DNA of 64,000 nt from Meridianimarinicoccus aquatilis (GTDB taxonomy: Bacteria; Pseudomonadota; Alphaproteobacteria; Rhodobacterales; Rhodobacteraceae). The position numbers and the translations under genes were made by a program. The stretch spans positions 1-64,000 of the forward strand of contig NZ_SMZO01000013.1 in the NCBI RefSeq assembly GCF_004358675.1, in the 5' to 3' direction. Of this stretch, positions 19,963 to 29,175 are shown one piece after another. Positions within the stretch are counted from its first letter, which is position 1. Every line of letters starts with the position of its first letter. The notes below the pieces were generated by a model, which saw only the letters and a program-made list of their open reading frames with translations, did not search any database and had not been told where the DNA came from.

Positions 19963-21857
19963 GCGGTCCTCTTTGCGGTCTCAGGTTTCAGGGCGGTGCG
20001 CTGTTGCATCACGATCAGCGACCCCAGAATGGCAAAGCCCAAACCGGCACTGACCCAGCCTTGGAAAAGCAAACACAGCCCGGCAATTGCGGCCAATATC
20101 CGCAACACGGGCGACAGCTTTCCGCGCAAACATCCGATGATCGCGACGGCAATGGAAAAGGTCCCCAATGCAGCGGTGATCACGGCCATGACATTGTCGA
20201 TAAGGCCGCCTCCCAACAACAAGCCGGGGCCATAGACGAAGGCGAAGGGCAGCACGAACGACGTGGCCGCATAGGCCGCGGCGGTCCAGCCCACTTTGTT
20301 TACGTTAGCCCCGGCAATCCCGCCAGCCACATACGAGGCCAGCGCCACGGGCGGCGTAATGGTCGAGATGCAACCATAATAAAACACGAAGAAATGCGCT
20401 GTCAGAACCGGCACGCCGAGCTTGACCAACGCCGGTGCCACCACCGTCGCAAGGATCAGGTAGGCCGCCGTTGTCGGCAGGCCCATGCCCAGGACAATTG
20501 ATGTCAACATGGTGAAGAAAAGCGCAAGAAACAGGTACCCGCCGGAAGCCACATCAATCAATGTGGCGATCTTGGAGCCAAGACCGGTCACTCCGAGCAC
20601 GCCCGCAATAATGCCGGCCGCTGCACAGGCCGCTGAAATGGTGACCACTGACCGCGCGCCTTCGGAGACGCTGGTCAGGATCTTCCCGAAGAACTCGCGG
20701 TCAATCTTGCGCCGCCAAAGCACATCACCGGCGATCAGAACCGCCATCGCCCAAAGCGACGCCATGAAAGGCGAGAACCCCATGAGCATCATCGCGATCA
20801 GAATGCCGAACGCCGCAATAAACGGCCCCCCTTTCAGCAGAACCTTCCACAACGGGGCGTCATCGGCGTTGCGCACTTTTGAATTTGGCACGATACCGGA
20901 TTTCAGCGCCTGCAGATGGACCACCACAAAGGCTGATCCGAAGAAAAGCAGCGCCGGAACAATCGCGCTCAGCATGATCGAGGTGTAGGGCACGCCGACG
21001 ATCTCGGCCATGATGAAGGCCGCAGCCCCCATCACGGGCGGCATGATCTGACCGCCTGTGGAAGCGACCGCCTCAATCGCGGCGGCCTGGTGCGGTTGAT
21101 ACCCTTCACGCTTCATGATCGGGATCGTGACTGTACCTGTGACCGCGACATTGCCCGCCGCCGATCCGCTCACCATGCCGATAAGGGTCGAAAACAGGAC
21201 CGCCGATTTGGCGCTTGCCGCGCGCAAACCACGGGTACACCGCACGGAAAGTTCAAAAAAGAAGTCGCCCGCACCGAAATTCGACAAGAGCGCGCCGAAG
21301 ATCGTGAATACGATGATGTAGGTGGCCGCGACGCCAACCGGGATACCATAGATGCCTTGCGTATCTGTTGTCAGAACCAGAACGATCCGTTCCAATGATG
21401 CGCCGCGCCCCTCTAACACCCCCGGAAGGTAGGGGGCCAGAAACGGGTAGAGAAAAAACACAAAGGTGATCCCGGCAAGGATCCACCCGATGCCGCGACG
21501 CGCCGCTTCAAACACGGCCAGAAGCAGGATCACACCGGCGATGAAATCCCCATCAGACGTAATGCCTCCGCTGAATGCGATCGCCTTCCAACGGGTCAAA
21601 AGAAAGGCCGATGCGCCAACCGTCGCCGCAACCATGGCAACAGAAATCACCAAATTGAGCTTGGTTCCGGCCAACCCGGCACTGGTCGGTTTCAGAACGA
21701 ACAGAAGCGACAGTGCAAGCATGACATGAGTGACACGCATCGGCATTGTGGAAATCGCCAATACGCCTGACACCACCATCAGGTGATACGCACCAAGGCC
21801 AAAGGCTGCTAAGAAGACGGCATTCTGCAGTGTAAGATGACGTGTTGCAGCGCGCAT
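19959..21857 (-). CDS. TRAP transporter fused permease (TAXI type, 4TM/12TM)
   Basis: A 632-residue fused small/large permease of a TAXI-TRAP carrier. About 16-18 hydrophobic segments are visible, and the SAAGNVAVTGTVTIPIMKREG, GGQIMPPVMGAAAFIMAEIVG and GMGLPTTAAYLIL stretches are typical. It lies 89 bases downstream of the TAXI receptor gene and overlaps the cupin gene by 4 bases. Confidence 0.93.
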   Translation of the reverse strand: MRAATRHLTLQNAVFLAAFGLGAYHLMVVSGVLAISTMPMRVTHVMLALSLLFVLKPTSAGLAGTKLNLVISVAMVAATVGASAFLLTRWKAIAFSGGITSDGDFIAGVILLLAVFEAARRGIGWILAGITFVFFLYPFLAPYLPGVLEGRGASLERIVLVLTTDTQGIYGIPVGVAATYIIVFTIFGALLSNFGAGDFFFELSVRCTRGLRAASAKSAVLFSTLIGMVSGSAAGNVAVTGTVTIPIMKREGYQPHQAAAIEAVASTGGQIMPPVMGAAAFIMAEIVGVPYTSIMLSAIVPALLFFGSAFVVVHLQALKSGIVPNSKVRNADDAPLWKVLLKGGPFIAAFGILIAMMLMGFSPFMASLWAMAVLIAGDVLWRRKIDREFFGKILTSVSEGARSVVTISAACAAAGIIAGVLGVTGLGSKIATLIDVASGGYLFLALFFTMLTSIVLGMGLPTTAAYLILATVVAPALVKLGVPVLTAHFFVFYYGCISTITPPVALASYVAGGIAGANVNKVGWTAAAYAATSFVLPFAFVYGPGLLLGGGLIDNVMAVITAALGTFSIAVAIIGCLRGKLSPVLRILAAIAGLCLLFQGWVSAGLGFAILGSLIVMQQRTALKPETAKRTA

Positions 21858-21946
21858 AATCGTTCCTTGACTACTAAGATCGGCACGTCGGATACGGCAG
21901 TTTGTCAGCGGGCAGTGCTGCCCCCTGACGTCACACTCAACAAAGC

Positions 21947-22879
21947 CTATTTCACGTCAAAATAAGCTTTGGCACCGGGATGCAGAGGGATCGCGAGGTC
22001 CAGCGACATCGCCGGATCAATCTGGCGTGCATTTGCGTTTTCGGCTCGCAACTCGTCGAGATTGTCAAAAATCGCCCTTGTGATCGCCTCGACCGCGCTT
22101 GCGTCCAGACTGTTCAGCGCAACCAACATGTTGTTGACGCCGATCACGGTTCCCGGCTCTGCCGTGCCATACACGTCGGCCGCAACTTCAACCGCCCGGA
22201 ACGCGCTGTTCTGCGCAAGCGCCGCGTCAAGCATCCCTTCAGAGAAGGCGATAAACCGCAAGTCCGCGCCCGCCGTGGCCTGCATGACAGCGCCTGCCGG
22301 ATACCCCGAAAGCGCCAGCGTCGCATCGACAGTGCCATCGGTCAGTTGGCCGAACCCGTCAGAATAAGACACGAAACTTGGAGTAATATCGTCAATTCCC
22401 ATGTCGTGCAGCGGCAGAAGGAAATTCAGAAAACCCAAAGTGCCACCACCTGCTGGACCAACTGCAACCCGTTTGCCGCGCAGGTCTTCAAAGGTTTGAA
22501 TATCGCTATCGGCCAGCACCATCATGTGCAAAACCGAAGGATGCAATGCCGCGACCGCACTCATGTCAATCGGCCCCGCCGCCTTGTAGGGGCCCTTTCC
22601 AGCGACAGCCAGCACTGCAAGGTTATTGTTTGTAATTGCAATTTCGACTTCGCCTTGTGCAAGAAGGTTTGGGTTCTGCACCGACCCACCGGTCACGATT
22701 GGCACCATGGTCAGGTCACCGCCGGCATGGGCATTGACCACATTCGAAATGCTTTGTCCCAACGGATAGAACGCACCGCCCAGCGATGCCGTCCCGATCC
22801 GCATTTCTTCGGCCACTGCTGCCGTTCCAAGCGTTGCAAGCGCGACTGCGCCAATGACATGTTTGGCTGTCTTAAACAT
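21947..22879 (-). CDS. TAXI family TRAP substrate-binding protein
   Basis: Periplasmic receptor of 310 residues with a signal peptide (HVIGAVALATLGTAAVAEE). The mature protein opens with MRIGTASLGGAFYPLGQSIS, characteristic of TAXI receptors, and continues with VAVGPAGGGTLGFLNFLLP. The ATG at 22879 follows GGGAGGACA; an upstream ATG at 22933 has no ribosome site. First gene of the TAXI operon. The ligand is unknown. Confidence 0.92.
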   Translation of the reverse strand: MFKTAKHVIGAVALATLGTAAVAEEMRIGTASLGGAFYPLGQSISNVVNAHAGGDLTMVPIVTGGSVQNPNLLAQGEVEIAITNNNLAVLAVAGKGPYKAAGPIDMSAVAALHPSVLHMMVLADSDIQTFEDLRGKRVAVGPAGGGTLGFLNFLLPLHDMGIDDITPSFVSYSDGFGQLTDGTVDATLALSGYPAGAVMQATAGADLRFIAFSEGMLDAALAQNSAFRAVEVAADVYGTAEPGTVIGVNNMLVALNSLDASAVEAITRAIFDNLDELRAENANARQIDPAMSLDLAIPLHPGAKAYFDVK

Positions 22880-23063
22880 AGTGTCCTCCCGTTTCGTTGG
22901 GTCAACCATACCCTCTTTGGATATGAAATCCACAAAAAATCGATTTTATTGCCTTGTGAAATAAAATGTACGGCAAAAGAGCGTTGCGCAGAGAGTACAA
23001 AACACAATAGCAGCCCATTCTGCGCCTCTTCTTCGAAGCATGTGGGTGGGAGGCTGGAATACC

Positions 23064-23549
23064 TCACGCTAGAGCGTGTTGAGCGGTTGGCCCATCCGGC
23101 AAGACGATTATGTCGCTGACCGGCAGGACGCCCAGGTCTTTTAGGCGCTCGATCCGCAGCGAACGCTGTTCCCGCCCCTCACCTGATCAGCTGGCTATCC
23201 GCAACTCTTCCAGATCGGAGAACGGCGGGTCGGCGACAATATCGAGGATGTCGGCCCGCAGAACGAAATCGCGATCAATCGCATAGAAATTTGGCGTCTC
23301 GCCGGGCGTTGCCAGGCGGTGAACCGTGACCTCGAAAAGCTGGGGCTGTCGCTGGTAGTCGGCCTCACTTATGTTCGGCAGCGGATCGAAGATCCCCGCT
23401 TTGGAAACGACCAGTGCAGGCGTCAGTTCGATCTGATCGTAGACCGCTTCTTCACACGCGGATTGAAGCCGAAGCGATACGCCAATGCCCAACACCTTCA
23501 GCCTCTGGATCGGCCCGCTATGGGTGCCGAATTGCCCCCTTGTCAGGTT
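23064..23549 (-). pseudogene. Broken ORF of unrecognised family (one in-frame stop)
   Basis: A reading from 23549 to 23190 gives a protein-like sequence (for example SKAGIFDPLPNISEADYQRQ and PNFYAIDRDFVLRADILDIV). It ends with a TGA at 23187 and then continues in the same frame for 40 more codons with natural-looking composition (RIERLKDLGVLPVSDIIVLP) to a second stop at 23064. The start would be a GTG at 23495 or a site lost upstream. I do not recognise the family. It may be one gene split by a stop, or a short intact ORF with chance continuation. Confidence 0.4.
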
Positions 23550-23705
23550 TTAGTTGTCCGAAGCAGTCACGAGCCCGCCTTTGCCCGTTCTGCTTTGCCG
23601 GATACCGCATCGCACGAGGTGGGGTGTCGCCAGTTACTGATCTCTCAGGCACTCGGCAAAATTTCACTTCAGCCCCTCCAACACTCAATTTCAGCAGGTG
23701 GCATT

Positions 23706-23837
23706 TCAGGATTTGATGTCGATATGCCCGACGATCGGGTAATCAGGGACACCCGGCTCGTCACGCATTCGATTGCAAATTCCGGCTGCCCGTTTTTTGG
23801 GGGCAACCCTGCCCAACAGCAGCCTTGCCCCTGTCAT
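23706..23837 (-). other. Short unrecognised ORF in a decayed intergenic region
   Basis: The 22.9-23.9 kb stretch has no intact recognisable gene. Besides the broken ORF, a 43-codon reading from 23837 (GARLLLGRVAPKKRAAGICN) extends upstream in frame without a stop for about 20 codons, so it may be the tail of another lost gene. The rest of the stretch shows nothing I can identify. Confidence 0.25.
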
Positions 23838-23934
23838 ATCCAGATACACGCAAGTTAAATCACGCAGAAAAACCGGATCATTTCTCAGGTAGATAAGCCG
23901 TCAAGCCGAGTTGACCGCGGCTTCCATTGCCACG

Positions 23935-24951
23935 TCATTTTTGCGCGTTGGCGGCTCGAAACGCACTGGGGGAAAGTCCTGTCCAACCATTGAACACTCG
24001 ACGGAAACTTCTGGGCTCAGAGTAACCTAGAACTTTGGAGATGTCCTCTATTGGCATATCGGTACCGGACAGCAATGACCGCGCATGTTGTTCGATAAAG
24101 CGTAGCCGGAGTTTTCGAAATGAGGTGCCCTCGGCTTTGAGGGCGCGCTGCAGCGTTCTCGTTCCAACGGCCAGAAGCTTGGCTGCGGCCTCTTCGGATA
24201 AGGGACCCTTCGCGAGTGTGACGTGAAGCAACTGGACAACAGTCTCTTCCATGGTTTGTGCGGGCTCAATGCCCATGAGATCCCCCAATTCCTTCAGCGA
24301 CATCGTCCTTTGTTGCTCTGGTGGGCCGGGGTTCAGCGCTAAAAAGTCAGCTCGCCGAATCGCGATGGCCGGCATCTGTGACCCGATCCGAACCGGGGCG
24401 TCTATCAGACTCGCAAGCTCCGCTGTTTCGTTTGCGTTGGCATTTGGGATTTCGACCCAATCAGGACGCCAGTCAGGACCAAGGAAGTGGCGAACCACAT
24501 GGCCGATCACGAACAGAGCGCCTTCGTCAATGTGTTGGTGCCCGACTACGGAGAAACCCTTGGAATTGCGCCCGACGACGATATGCGTTTCAGTTTTTCG
24601 CAATATGATTTCAGAGCCGGGATGCGTAAACAAAAATGCCCGCCGTCCGCGGTCGAATGCCGATGCCAGATCGGGTGCGCCCAGCACGAAATGCGAAAAG
24701 GCTCCGTAGGCTGAGTAATCGAAATCCCGCCCGATCCGCGCGCCGAGATGACGGTCTCCGATAGTGCGGGCCACAGTCTCAACAAGCACTGCCTCAGAAG
24801 CATAGGAGATGAATCCCGTTGTGCCAGAGAGCATGGCGCGATCAAGACCGGCCGACCGAAGCGCTTTGTCGATGACCGAGCGCGGGGCATATTTACCAAT
24901 TAGCTCAATAACTTGAGCCATTTCGACAAGATTTACCATTTTTCGCTGCAT
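23935..24951 (-). CDS. AraC-family transcriptional regulator (Arabinose-binding-like N-terminal domain)
   Basis: A 338-residue regulator. The N-terminal part (IELIGKYAPRSVIDKALRSA, then the DYSAYGAFSHFVLGAPDL segment) resembles the ligand domain of OruR/ArgR-type AraC proteins. The C-terminal double helix-turn-helix includes EEAAAKLLAVGTRTLQRALK and the final DISKVLGYSEPRSFRRVFNG. I take the ATG at 24951 or 24939, because the reading to 25230 would run through the divergent gene's start. It is divergent from the exported-protein cluster, so it is the likely local regulator. Confidence 0.88.
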   Translation of the reverse strand: MQRKMVNLVEMAQVIELIGKYAPRSVIDKALRSAGLDRAMLSGTTGFISYASEAVLVETVARTIGDRHLGARIGRDFDYSAYGAFSHFVLGAPDLASAFDRGRRAFLFTHPGSEIILRKTETHIVVGRNSKGFSVVGHQHIDEGALFVIGHVVRHFLGPDWRPDWVEIPNANANETAELASLIDAPVRIGSQMPAIAIRRADFLALNPGPPEQQRTMSLKELGDLMGIEPAQTMEETVVQLLHVTLAKGPLSEEAAAKLLAVGTRTLQRALKAEGTSFRKLRLRFIEQHARSLLSGTDMPIEDISKVLGYSEPRSFRRVFNGWTGLSPSAFRAANAQK

Positions 24952-25099
24952 GGCTCCACATTGTCGCAAAATGACCCACGCAGCAATGTTAAACTGTTCA
25001 AAGGGATAGCCGGGCACCGGCAAAGCGAAGGGCTTTGCAACGACTACGTTTTCGGTCGTGAAGCGCTCTGGCGAGCCAGAATCTGGGGGAAATAAATCA

Positions 25100-25897
25100 A
25101 TGCAAAGAAATACACCGATTGGCAATTCACTTTGCATGGCCGTTTTCGGCACCTGTCTGGGATGTGCTGCACAAGCGCAGGATGCCGCCGATTTGGCACA
25201 AGACTTGGCGAACCCTCTCGCTGCCATCATCTCCGTGCCGTTTCAACTCAATCACGACGACAATATCGGTCCGACCGGCAGCGGAAGCAGGACGACGCTG
25301 AACCTGCAACCGATCATTCCCTTTGCGCTCGACAACGGTGCGAACATCATCACGCGAACGATCATTCCCTACATTTGGCAGGACGACGTTATTCCCGGCA
25401 CCTCTCAAAGCGGGTTTGGCGATGTCCTCGCAAGCGCGTGGTATTCCCGAACCACAGAAAACAGCCTGACATGGGGGATCGGTCCGGTCTTGCGGATCCC
25501 GACGAATTCAGACGTGTCGGGCAAAACATGGGGGGCGGGCATCACCGGGATCGCGTTGAAGCAGACCGGCCCGTGGACATACGGGGCTTTGGCCAACCAC
25601 CTTTGGGACTTCGAGAGCAGTCCAACGACTCCGATCAACGCGACCTTCGTCCAACCCTTTGTTGCCTTTTCGACCGAGGCTGCGTGGACCTTCTCGCTCC
25701 AGAGCGAGAGCACCTACGATTGGGAGGTCGAAAGCTGGTCTGTGCCCGTGAACGCATCGGTATCAAAGTTAGCCATCATTGGCGGCAGACCGGTCAATTT
25801 TCAGGGCGGCGTCGGTTACTGGCTGGAAAGCCCGGATGGCGGGCCACAGGACTGGCGGTTCCGCCTCCAGGTTCAATTCGTTTTTTCAAAAGGATGA
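25100..25897 (+). CDS. Exported MetA-pathway/transporter-like protein (putative outer-membrane barrel)
   Basis: A 265-residue protein with a signal peptide (SLCMAVFGTCLGCAAQAQD, cleavage near residue 26) followed by beta-rich sequence ending in an aromatic-containing strand (RFRLQVQFVFSKG), as outer-membrane proteins do. It begins DLAQDLANPLAAIISVPFQL and has RTTLNLQPIIPFAL and RTIIPYIWQDD, resembling the family annotated as phenol meta-pathway MetA or neuromedin U-like transporter. The ATG at 25100 is preferred over 25058 because it starts the signal peptide and has GGGGGAAA upstream. First gene of the five-gene exported cluster. Confidence 0.75.
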   Translation: MQRNTPIGNSLCMAVFGTCLGCAAQAQDAADLAQDLANPLAAIISVPFQLNHDDNIGPTGSGSRTTLNLQPIIPFALDNGANIITRTIIPYIWQDDVIPGTSQSGFGDVLASAWYSRTTENSLTWGIGPVLRIPTNSDVSGKTWGAGITGIALKQTGPWTYGALANHLWDFESSPTTPINATFVQPFVAFSTEAAWTFSLQSESTYDWEVESWSVPVNASVSKLAIIGGRPVNFQGGVGYWLESPDGGPQDWRFRLQVQFVFSKG

Positions 25898-25943
25898 TGA
25901 GGGAAGTGCTTTTGTCGTCAACAAACAGAAATGGAGATTGCAC

Positions 25944-26168
25944 ATGACAATCAAGCAAACAGGACGGATGGCATCGGTCGCATTGGCGGTCGCAATGGGG
26001 CTGTTCATGGCTTTCCCGACGTCGGCGGATGCACTCAGCAAGCGAACCAAAAACACAATAGGCGGTGCTGTCGTCGGAGCGGGTGTGGGTCACCTTGTAG
26101 GTGGCAGCGACGGCGCAAAGGCAGGCGCTGTTGTCGGCGCTATCGCTGGCAATCAGAAGAAAAAATAG
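25944..26168 (+). CDS. Small exported glycine-zipper protein
   Basis: A 74-residue protein with a signal peptide (ASVALAVAMGLFMAFPTSADA) and a glycine-zipper core (NTIGGAVVGAGVGHLVGGSD and GAKAGAVVGAIAGNQKKK). Glycine zippers of this YMGG-like type insert in or associate with membranes. The ATG at 25944 has GGAGATTG just upstream. It lies 46 bases after the MetA-like gene and 50 bases before the next one. A longer reading from 25779 is antisense-free but lacks a signal peptide and is rejected. Confidence 0.8.
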   Translation: MTIKQTGRMASVALAVAMGLFMAFPTSADALSKRTKNTIGGAVVGAGVGHLVGGSDGAKAGAVVGAIAGNQKKK

Positions 26169-26218
26169 GCTGAGGGTCAGTTTTACTGCGCCTTCATCCT
26201 CGCAAAAGGAATACTCCG

Positions 26219-26596
26219 ATGATCTCGAAAACAAGCAAACGCGCGTCGACCTTCGTCTGCGTTCTTTTTCTGGCCGGAACGGCGTGTGCCGACGAGGAAA
26301 TGGACCAGATCCTCGAGACGGCAATGCCGTATATGCATCACAGCTGTGGAAGCGTGATCGAGACCTACGAAGACGATGAAGAGGGCATTGCTCAGATCGT
26401 GCGCCTGATGGCCATGGTGTCTTTGTACAATCGAGAGATTGATGTGTTGCAAGCCGTGCCGGACGAAACCGATCGAAGCCTGCTCAAGGATGAGTTTGTC
26501 GAAGAGCTGGAAGACGCCTGTGACGATGATCCGGGCATGTTGTTGGCCGGGGCTGTCGATCTCGCCGTCAAAGAGACGATGGAAGCGTTTGAGTGA
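26219..26596 (+). CDS. Small exported acidic protein of unknown family
   Basis: A 125-residue protein with a signal peptide (RASTFVCVLFLAGTACADE, cleavage near residue 24). The mature part is acidic and helical (ETYEDDEEGIAQIVRLM, DEFVEELEDACDDDPGMLLA) and contains two cysteines that could pair. AAAAGGAAT precedes the ATG. I do not recognise a family. Its place between the glycine-zipper gene and the DUF1254/DUF1214 genes suggests a shared extracytoplasmic role. Confidence 0.75.
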   Translation: MISKTSKRASTFVCVLFLAGTACADEEMDQILETAMPYMHHSCGSVIETYEDDEEGIAQIVRLMAMVSLYNREIDVLQAVPDETDRSLLKDEFVEELEDACDDDPGMLLAGAVDLAVKETMEAFE

Positions 26597-26640
26597 TGCA
26601 ACCGTCGCTTTCGGGTGCAGTCAAATTCGGAGAATGTAGA

Positions 26641-27711
26641 ATGAAACAGACAGCTTATCGTCGCATTGCGCGATGCACGCCTGCCTTGATTGGCGCAGTG
26701 TTTGGCGCAAACATTGCCAACGCCCAAGCATCAAACGATACTCTAGATGCCTTGATAGAGGCCCGCGAAATCCCGGTGATGATCGGCAATTTTGCCCGCG
26801 CCGCGACGGATATCGAACTGGCCAAATACGTGTCTCTCGCCGGTGGGGTGAACCGTTTCTTTCATTTCCGCGATCCGGGGGACGTCGACAACCAGCCGAC
26901 GATCCGCATGAATTTCGACACGCTCTACAGCACGGCGGTTGTCGATATCAGCGACGGCGCGACGCTCACGTTGCCCGAGGTGGGCGAGCGGTACATGTCC
27001 GCGATGATCGTCAACCAGGATCACTATATCAATGACGTATTCCATGGCGGCGGCAGCTATACACTCGACACGGATACCTTCGACACACCGTATGTCATTG
27101 TGTTCATGCGCACCCTTGTGGATGCGACCGATCCCGAAGATGTGGCGGCGGTACATGCCATTCAGGATCAGATGAGCATCGAGGCCGCGTCGTCAAAACC
27201 CTTCATTCTGCCTGACTATGATGAAGAGGGCTATGAAGCACTGGTCGCGGGTCTCAATGCGCTGCTTCCGTTCCTTGCCGATAGCACCGGAGGCTTTGGG
27301 GCCAAAGGCGAGGTTAATCCGGTGAACCACTTGCTCAACACGGCCATCGGCTGGGGCGGCCTGCCCGAACGTGAGGCGTTCTACGATGGCGCCGCTCCGC
27401 AGTTGCCAGTGGGCGAATACAAGATCGAAGTGCCGGCAGATGTGCCGGTGGCGGCGTTCTGGTCGCTCAGTCTCTACAACGACAGCGGCTTTTTCGAGAA
27501 GAATAACCGCAACGCCTACAACGTGAATTCTGTCATGGGGACACAGAACGACGATGGCTCGATGACAATCCATCTTGGCGGCTGCGACGACGACCGCGTG
27601 AATTGCCTGCCGCTGATGGAGGGGTGGAATTATGTCGTCCGGATGTACCGGCCCGAGCAACAGGTCATTGATGGCAGCTGGACCTTCCCCAAGGTCGTTC
27701 CCGTAGATTGA
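26641..27711 (+). CDS. DUF1254/DUF1214 domain exported protein, copy 1
   Basis: A 356-residue exported protein (signal ALIGAVFGANIANAQA). The N-terminal DUF1254 part holds TIRMNFDTLYSTAVVDISDG near residue 90; the C-terminal DUF1214 part holds VPVAAFWSLSLYN, GGCDDDRVNCLPL and MYRPEQQVIDGSWTFPKVVP. The two cysteines in GGCDDDRVNC are shared with the next gene and may form a disulphide. The ATG at 26641 has GGAGAATG upstream and is preferred over the earlier in-frame codon at 26593, which overlaps the preceding gene. The biochemical role of the family is unknown. Confidence 0.85.
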   Translation: MKQTAYRRIARCTPALIGAVFGANIANAQASNDTLDALIEAREIPVMIGNFARAATDIELAKYVSLAGGVNRFFHFRDPGDVDNQPTIRMNFDTLYSTAVVDISDGATLTLPEVGERYMSAMIVNQDHYINDVFHGGGSYTLDTDTFDTPYVIVFMRTLVDATDPEDVAAVHAIQDQMSIEAASSKPFILPDYDEEGYEALVAGLNALLPFLADSTGGFGAKGEVNPVNHLLNTAIGWGGLPEREAFYDGAAPQLPVGEYKIEVPADVPVAAFWSLSLYNDSGFFEKNNRNAYNVNSVMGTQNDDGSMTIHLGGCDDDRVNCLPLMEGWNYVVRMYRPEQQVIDGSWTFPKVVPVD

Positions 27712-27722
27712 AGGACAAGACA

Positions 27723-28724
27723 ATGAAATCGAAACTTTTACTGACAGCCGCGCTGTGCGCACCGACATTTCTAAGCGCCGAGGATGTCACAGTCGAAAAC
27801 TTTGTGCGTGCTGAAACGGATCACATGATCCGCTCGCAGATGGACATGTACGGGATAGGTTTTGGCAAATTTGCCCATGTGCGCGACCCCATCACCCCGG
27901 ACAATCAGGCCGTCATCCGGATGAACCAGGACACGCTGTATTCGGGCCTGATGCTGGATCTGTCGGAGCCTGCGGAAATCACCCTGCCCGACGCGGACGG
28001 GCGCTATCAATCGATGCTCGTGATCAATCAGGATCACTACCTGTTTGCCAAGGCCAAGCCCGGGACCTACACGCTGACCGAGGATGAGGTCGGTACCCGC
28101 TTTGCCTTCGTGGCGTTCCGCACCTTTGCCGACGTCAGCAACCCGGACGACATCGCAGAGGCCCATGCCGCGCAGGACGCGATTGCAGTTAGCGGTGGTG
28201 GCTCTGGACCATTCGAGGCGCCAGACTGGGATCTCCAAAGTCTCGGCGTGGCCCGAAAGGCACTGAGCGATATCGCTGTGCTAGGTTTTGATGCAAGCTA
28301 TGCATTTGGTAGCAAAGAGCAAACCCGCCCTATTGATCACCTGGTTGGTGCCGCAGCAGGCTGGGGTGGGCTTCCGCGCACCGCCGCGTCCTATATTGTC
28401 GACGGAGTGGAGGCCAATGACGGCAAGACCCTGCACGCGGTGACGGTCAAAGATGTGCCCGTTGATGCGTTCTGGTCCATCACAATTTACAACGCCGACG
28501 GCTATCTTGAACCCAATGATCTGAACGTGAACAGCTACAACAATGTCTCAGCCACACCAAGCGCTGACGGAGCATATACGATCCATTTCGGTGGCTGCGA
28601 AGATGGCCGGATCAACTGCATCCCAATCTCACCCGGCTGGAACTACTCCATTCGCCTGTATGAACCGCAAGAGGCAATCCTCGACGGCAGTTGGACGTTT
28701 CCGGCAATAGAGCCGGTAAAATAA
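27723..28724 (+). CDS. DUF1254/DUF1214 domain exported protein, copy 2
   Basis: A 333-residue paralogue of the gene before it, 11 bases downstream. It has a signal peptide (KLLLTAALCAPTFLSAED) and the same landmarks: VIRMNQDTLYSGLMLDLSE, AAGWGGLPRTA, VPVDAFWSITIYN, GGCEDGRINCIPISPGWNY and ILDGSWTFPAIEP. It lacks some N-terminal residues of copy 1, otherwise the two align along their length by eye. AAGGACAAG precedes the ATG. Last gene of the exported cluster. Confidence 0.85.
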   Translation: MKSKLLLTAALCAPTFLSAEDVTVENFVRAETDHMIRSQMDMYGIGFGKFAHVRDPITPDNQAVIRMNQDTLYSGLMLDLSEPAEITLPDADGRYQSMLVINQDHYLFAKAKPGTYTLTEDEVGTRFAFVAFRTFADVSNPDDIAEAHAAQDAIAVSGGGSGPFEAPDWDLQSLGVARKALSDIAVLGFDASYAFGSKEQTRPIDHLVGAAAGWGGLPRTAASYIVDGVEANDGKTLHAVTVKDVPVDAFWSITIYNADGYLEPNDLNVNSYNNVSATPSADGAYTIHFGGCEDGRINCIPISPGWNYSIRLYEPQEAILDGSWTFPAIEPVK

Positions 28725-28753
28725 GCCGACGCAGCTTGTGACAGCGCTGGTGA

Positions 28754-28924
28754 AAAAGACCTGCGGAACATCGAAGGACGCGGCTGACAAGCTTGGACGA
28801 AACCATTCGACGTAAGACCCGTCGCCCGCATTCACCCAAGGAGAAGATCCGCATCGTTTTGGCGGGGCTTCGTGGCGCAAAGCTTTGCGAGCGGCGGGAT
28901 GTCCTTGGTCTGTTGAATCTATAA
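28754..28924 (+). mobile_element. Remnant of an IS3-family transposase OrfA
   Basis: In one frame from 28772 the sequence reads LTSLDETIRRKTRRPHSPKE then KIRIVLAGLRGAKLCERRDV before a stop at 28922. The KIRIVL-GLRG-(x)-LC-RR pattern matches the N-terminal helix-turn-helix of IS3-group OrfA proteins, but a few residues are missing after GLRG. No inverted repeats, OrfB or full start are present. It marks past insertion-sequence activity at the edge of the exported cluster. Confidence 0.65.
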
Positions 28925-29175
28925 CAGCCTTGGCATTGAGCTTCTCGGTGCCTGCTAATCTTCCGACGCGCCCGGACCCGGATGTCAGACACACAAAGCG
29001 GGCGCCTCATGGGCGAGCTTAATCACGAAACCAAGGAAGCGCCAAAACCTACACAGGGACAGATCCCTCCATCAGAGATGTCGACAAACTGTGGAGCAAA
29101 ATGCGAATTCAGGACGCACTGCCCGAAAAACATGTGTCTTTCAAGAATCTTGCAAGAATCGAGACCCGGATTTGA

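Noticed and set aside
21980-23119. Plus-strand ORF of 379 codons opposite the TAXI receptor
   Set aside because: The receptor on the other strand has a signal peptide, ribosome site and family motifs; this reading is cysteine- and arginine-rich noise.
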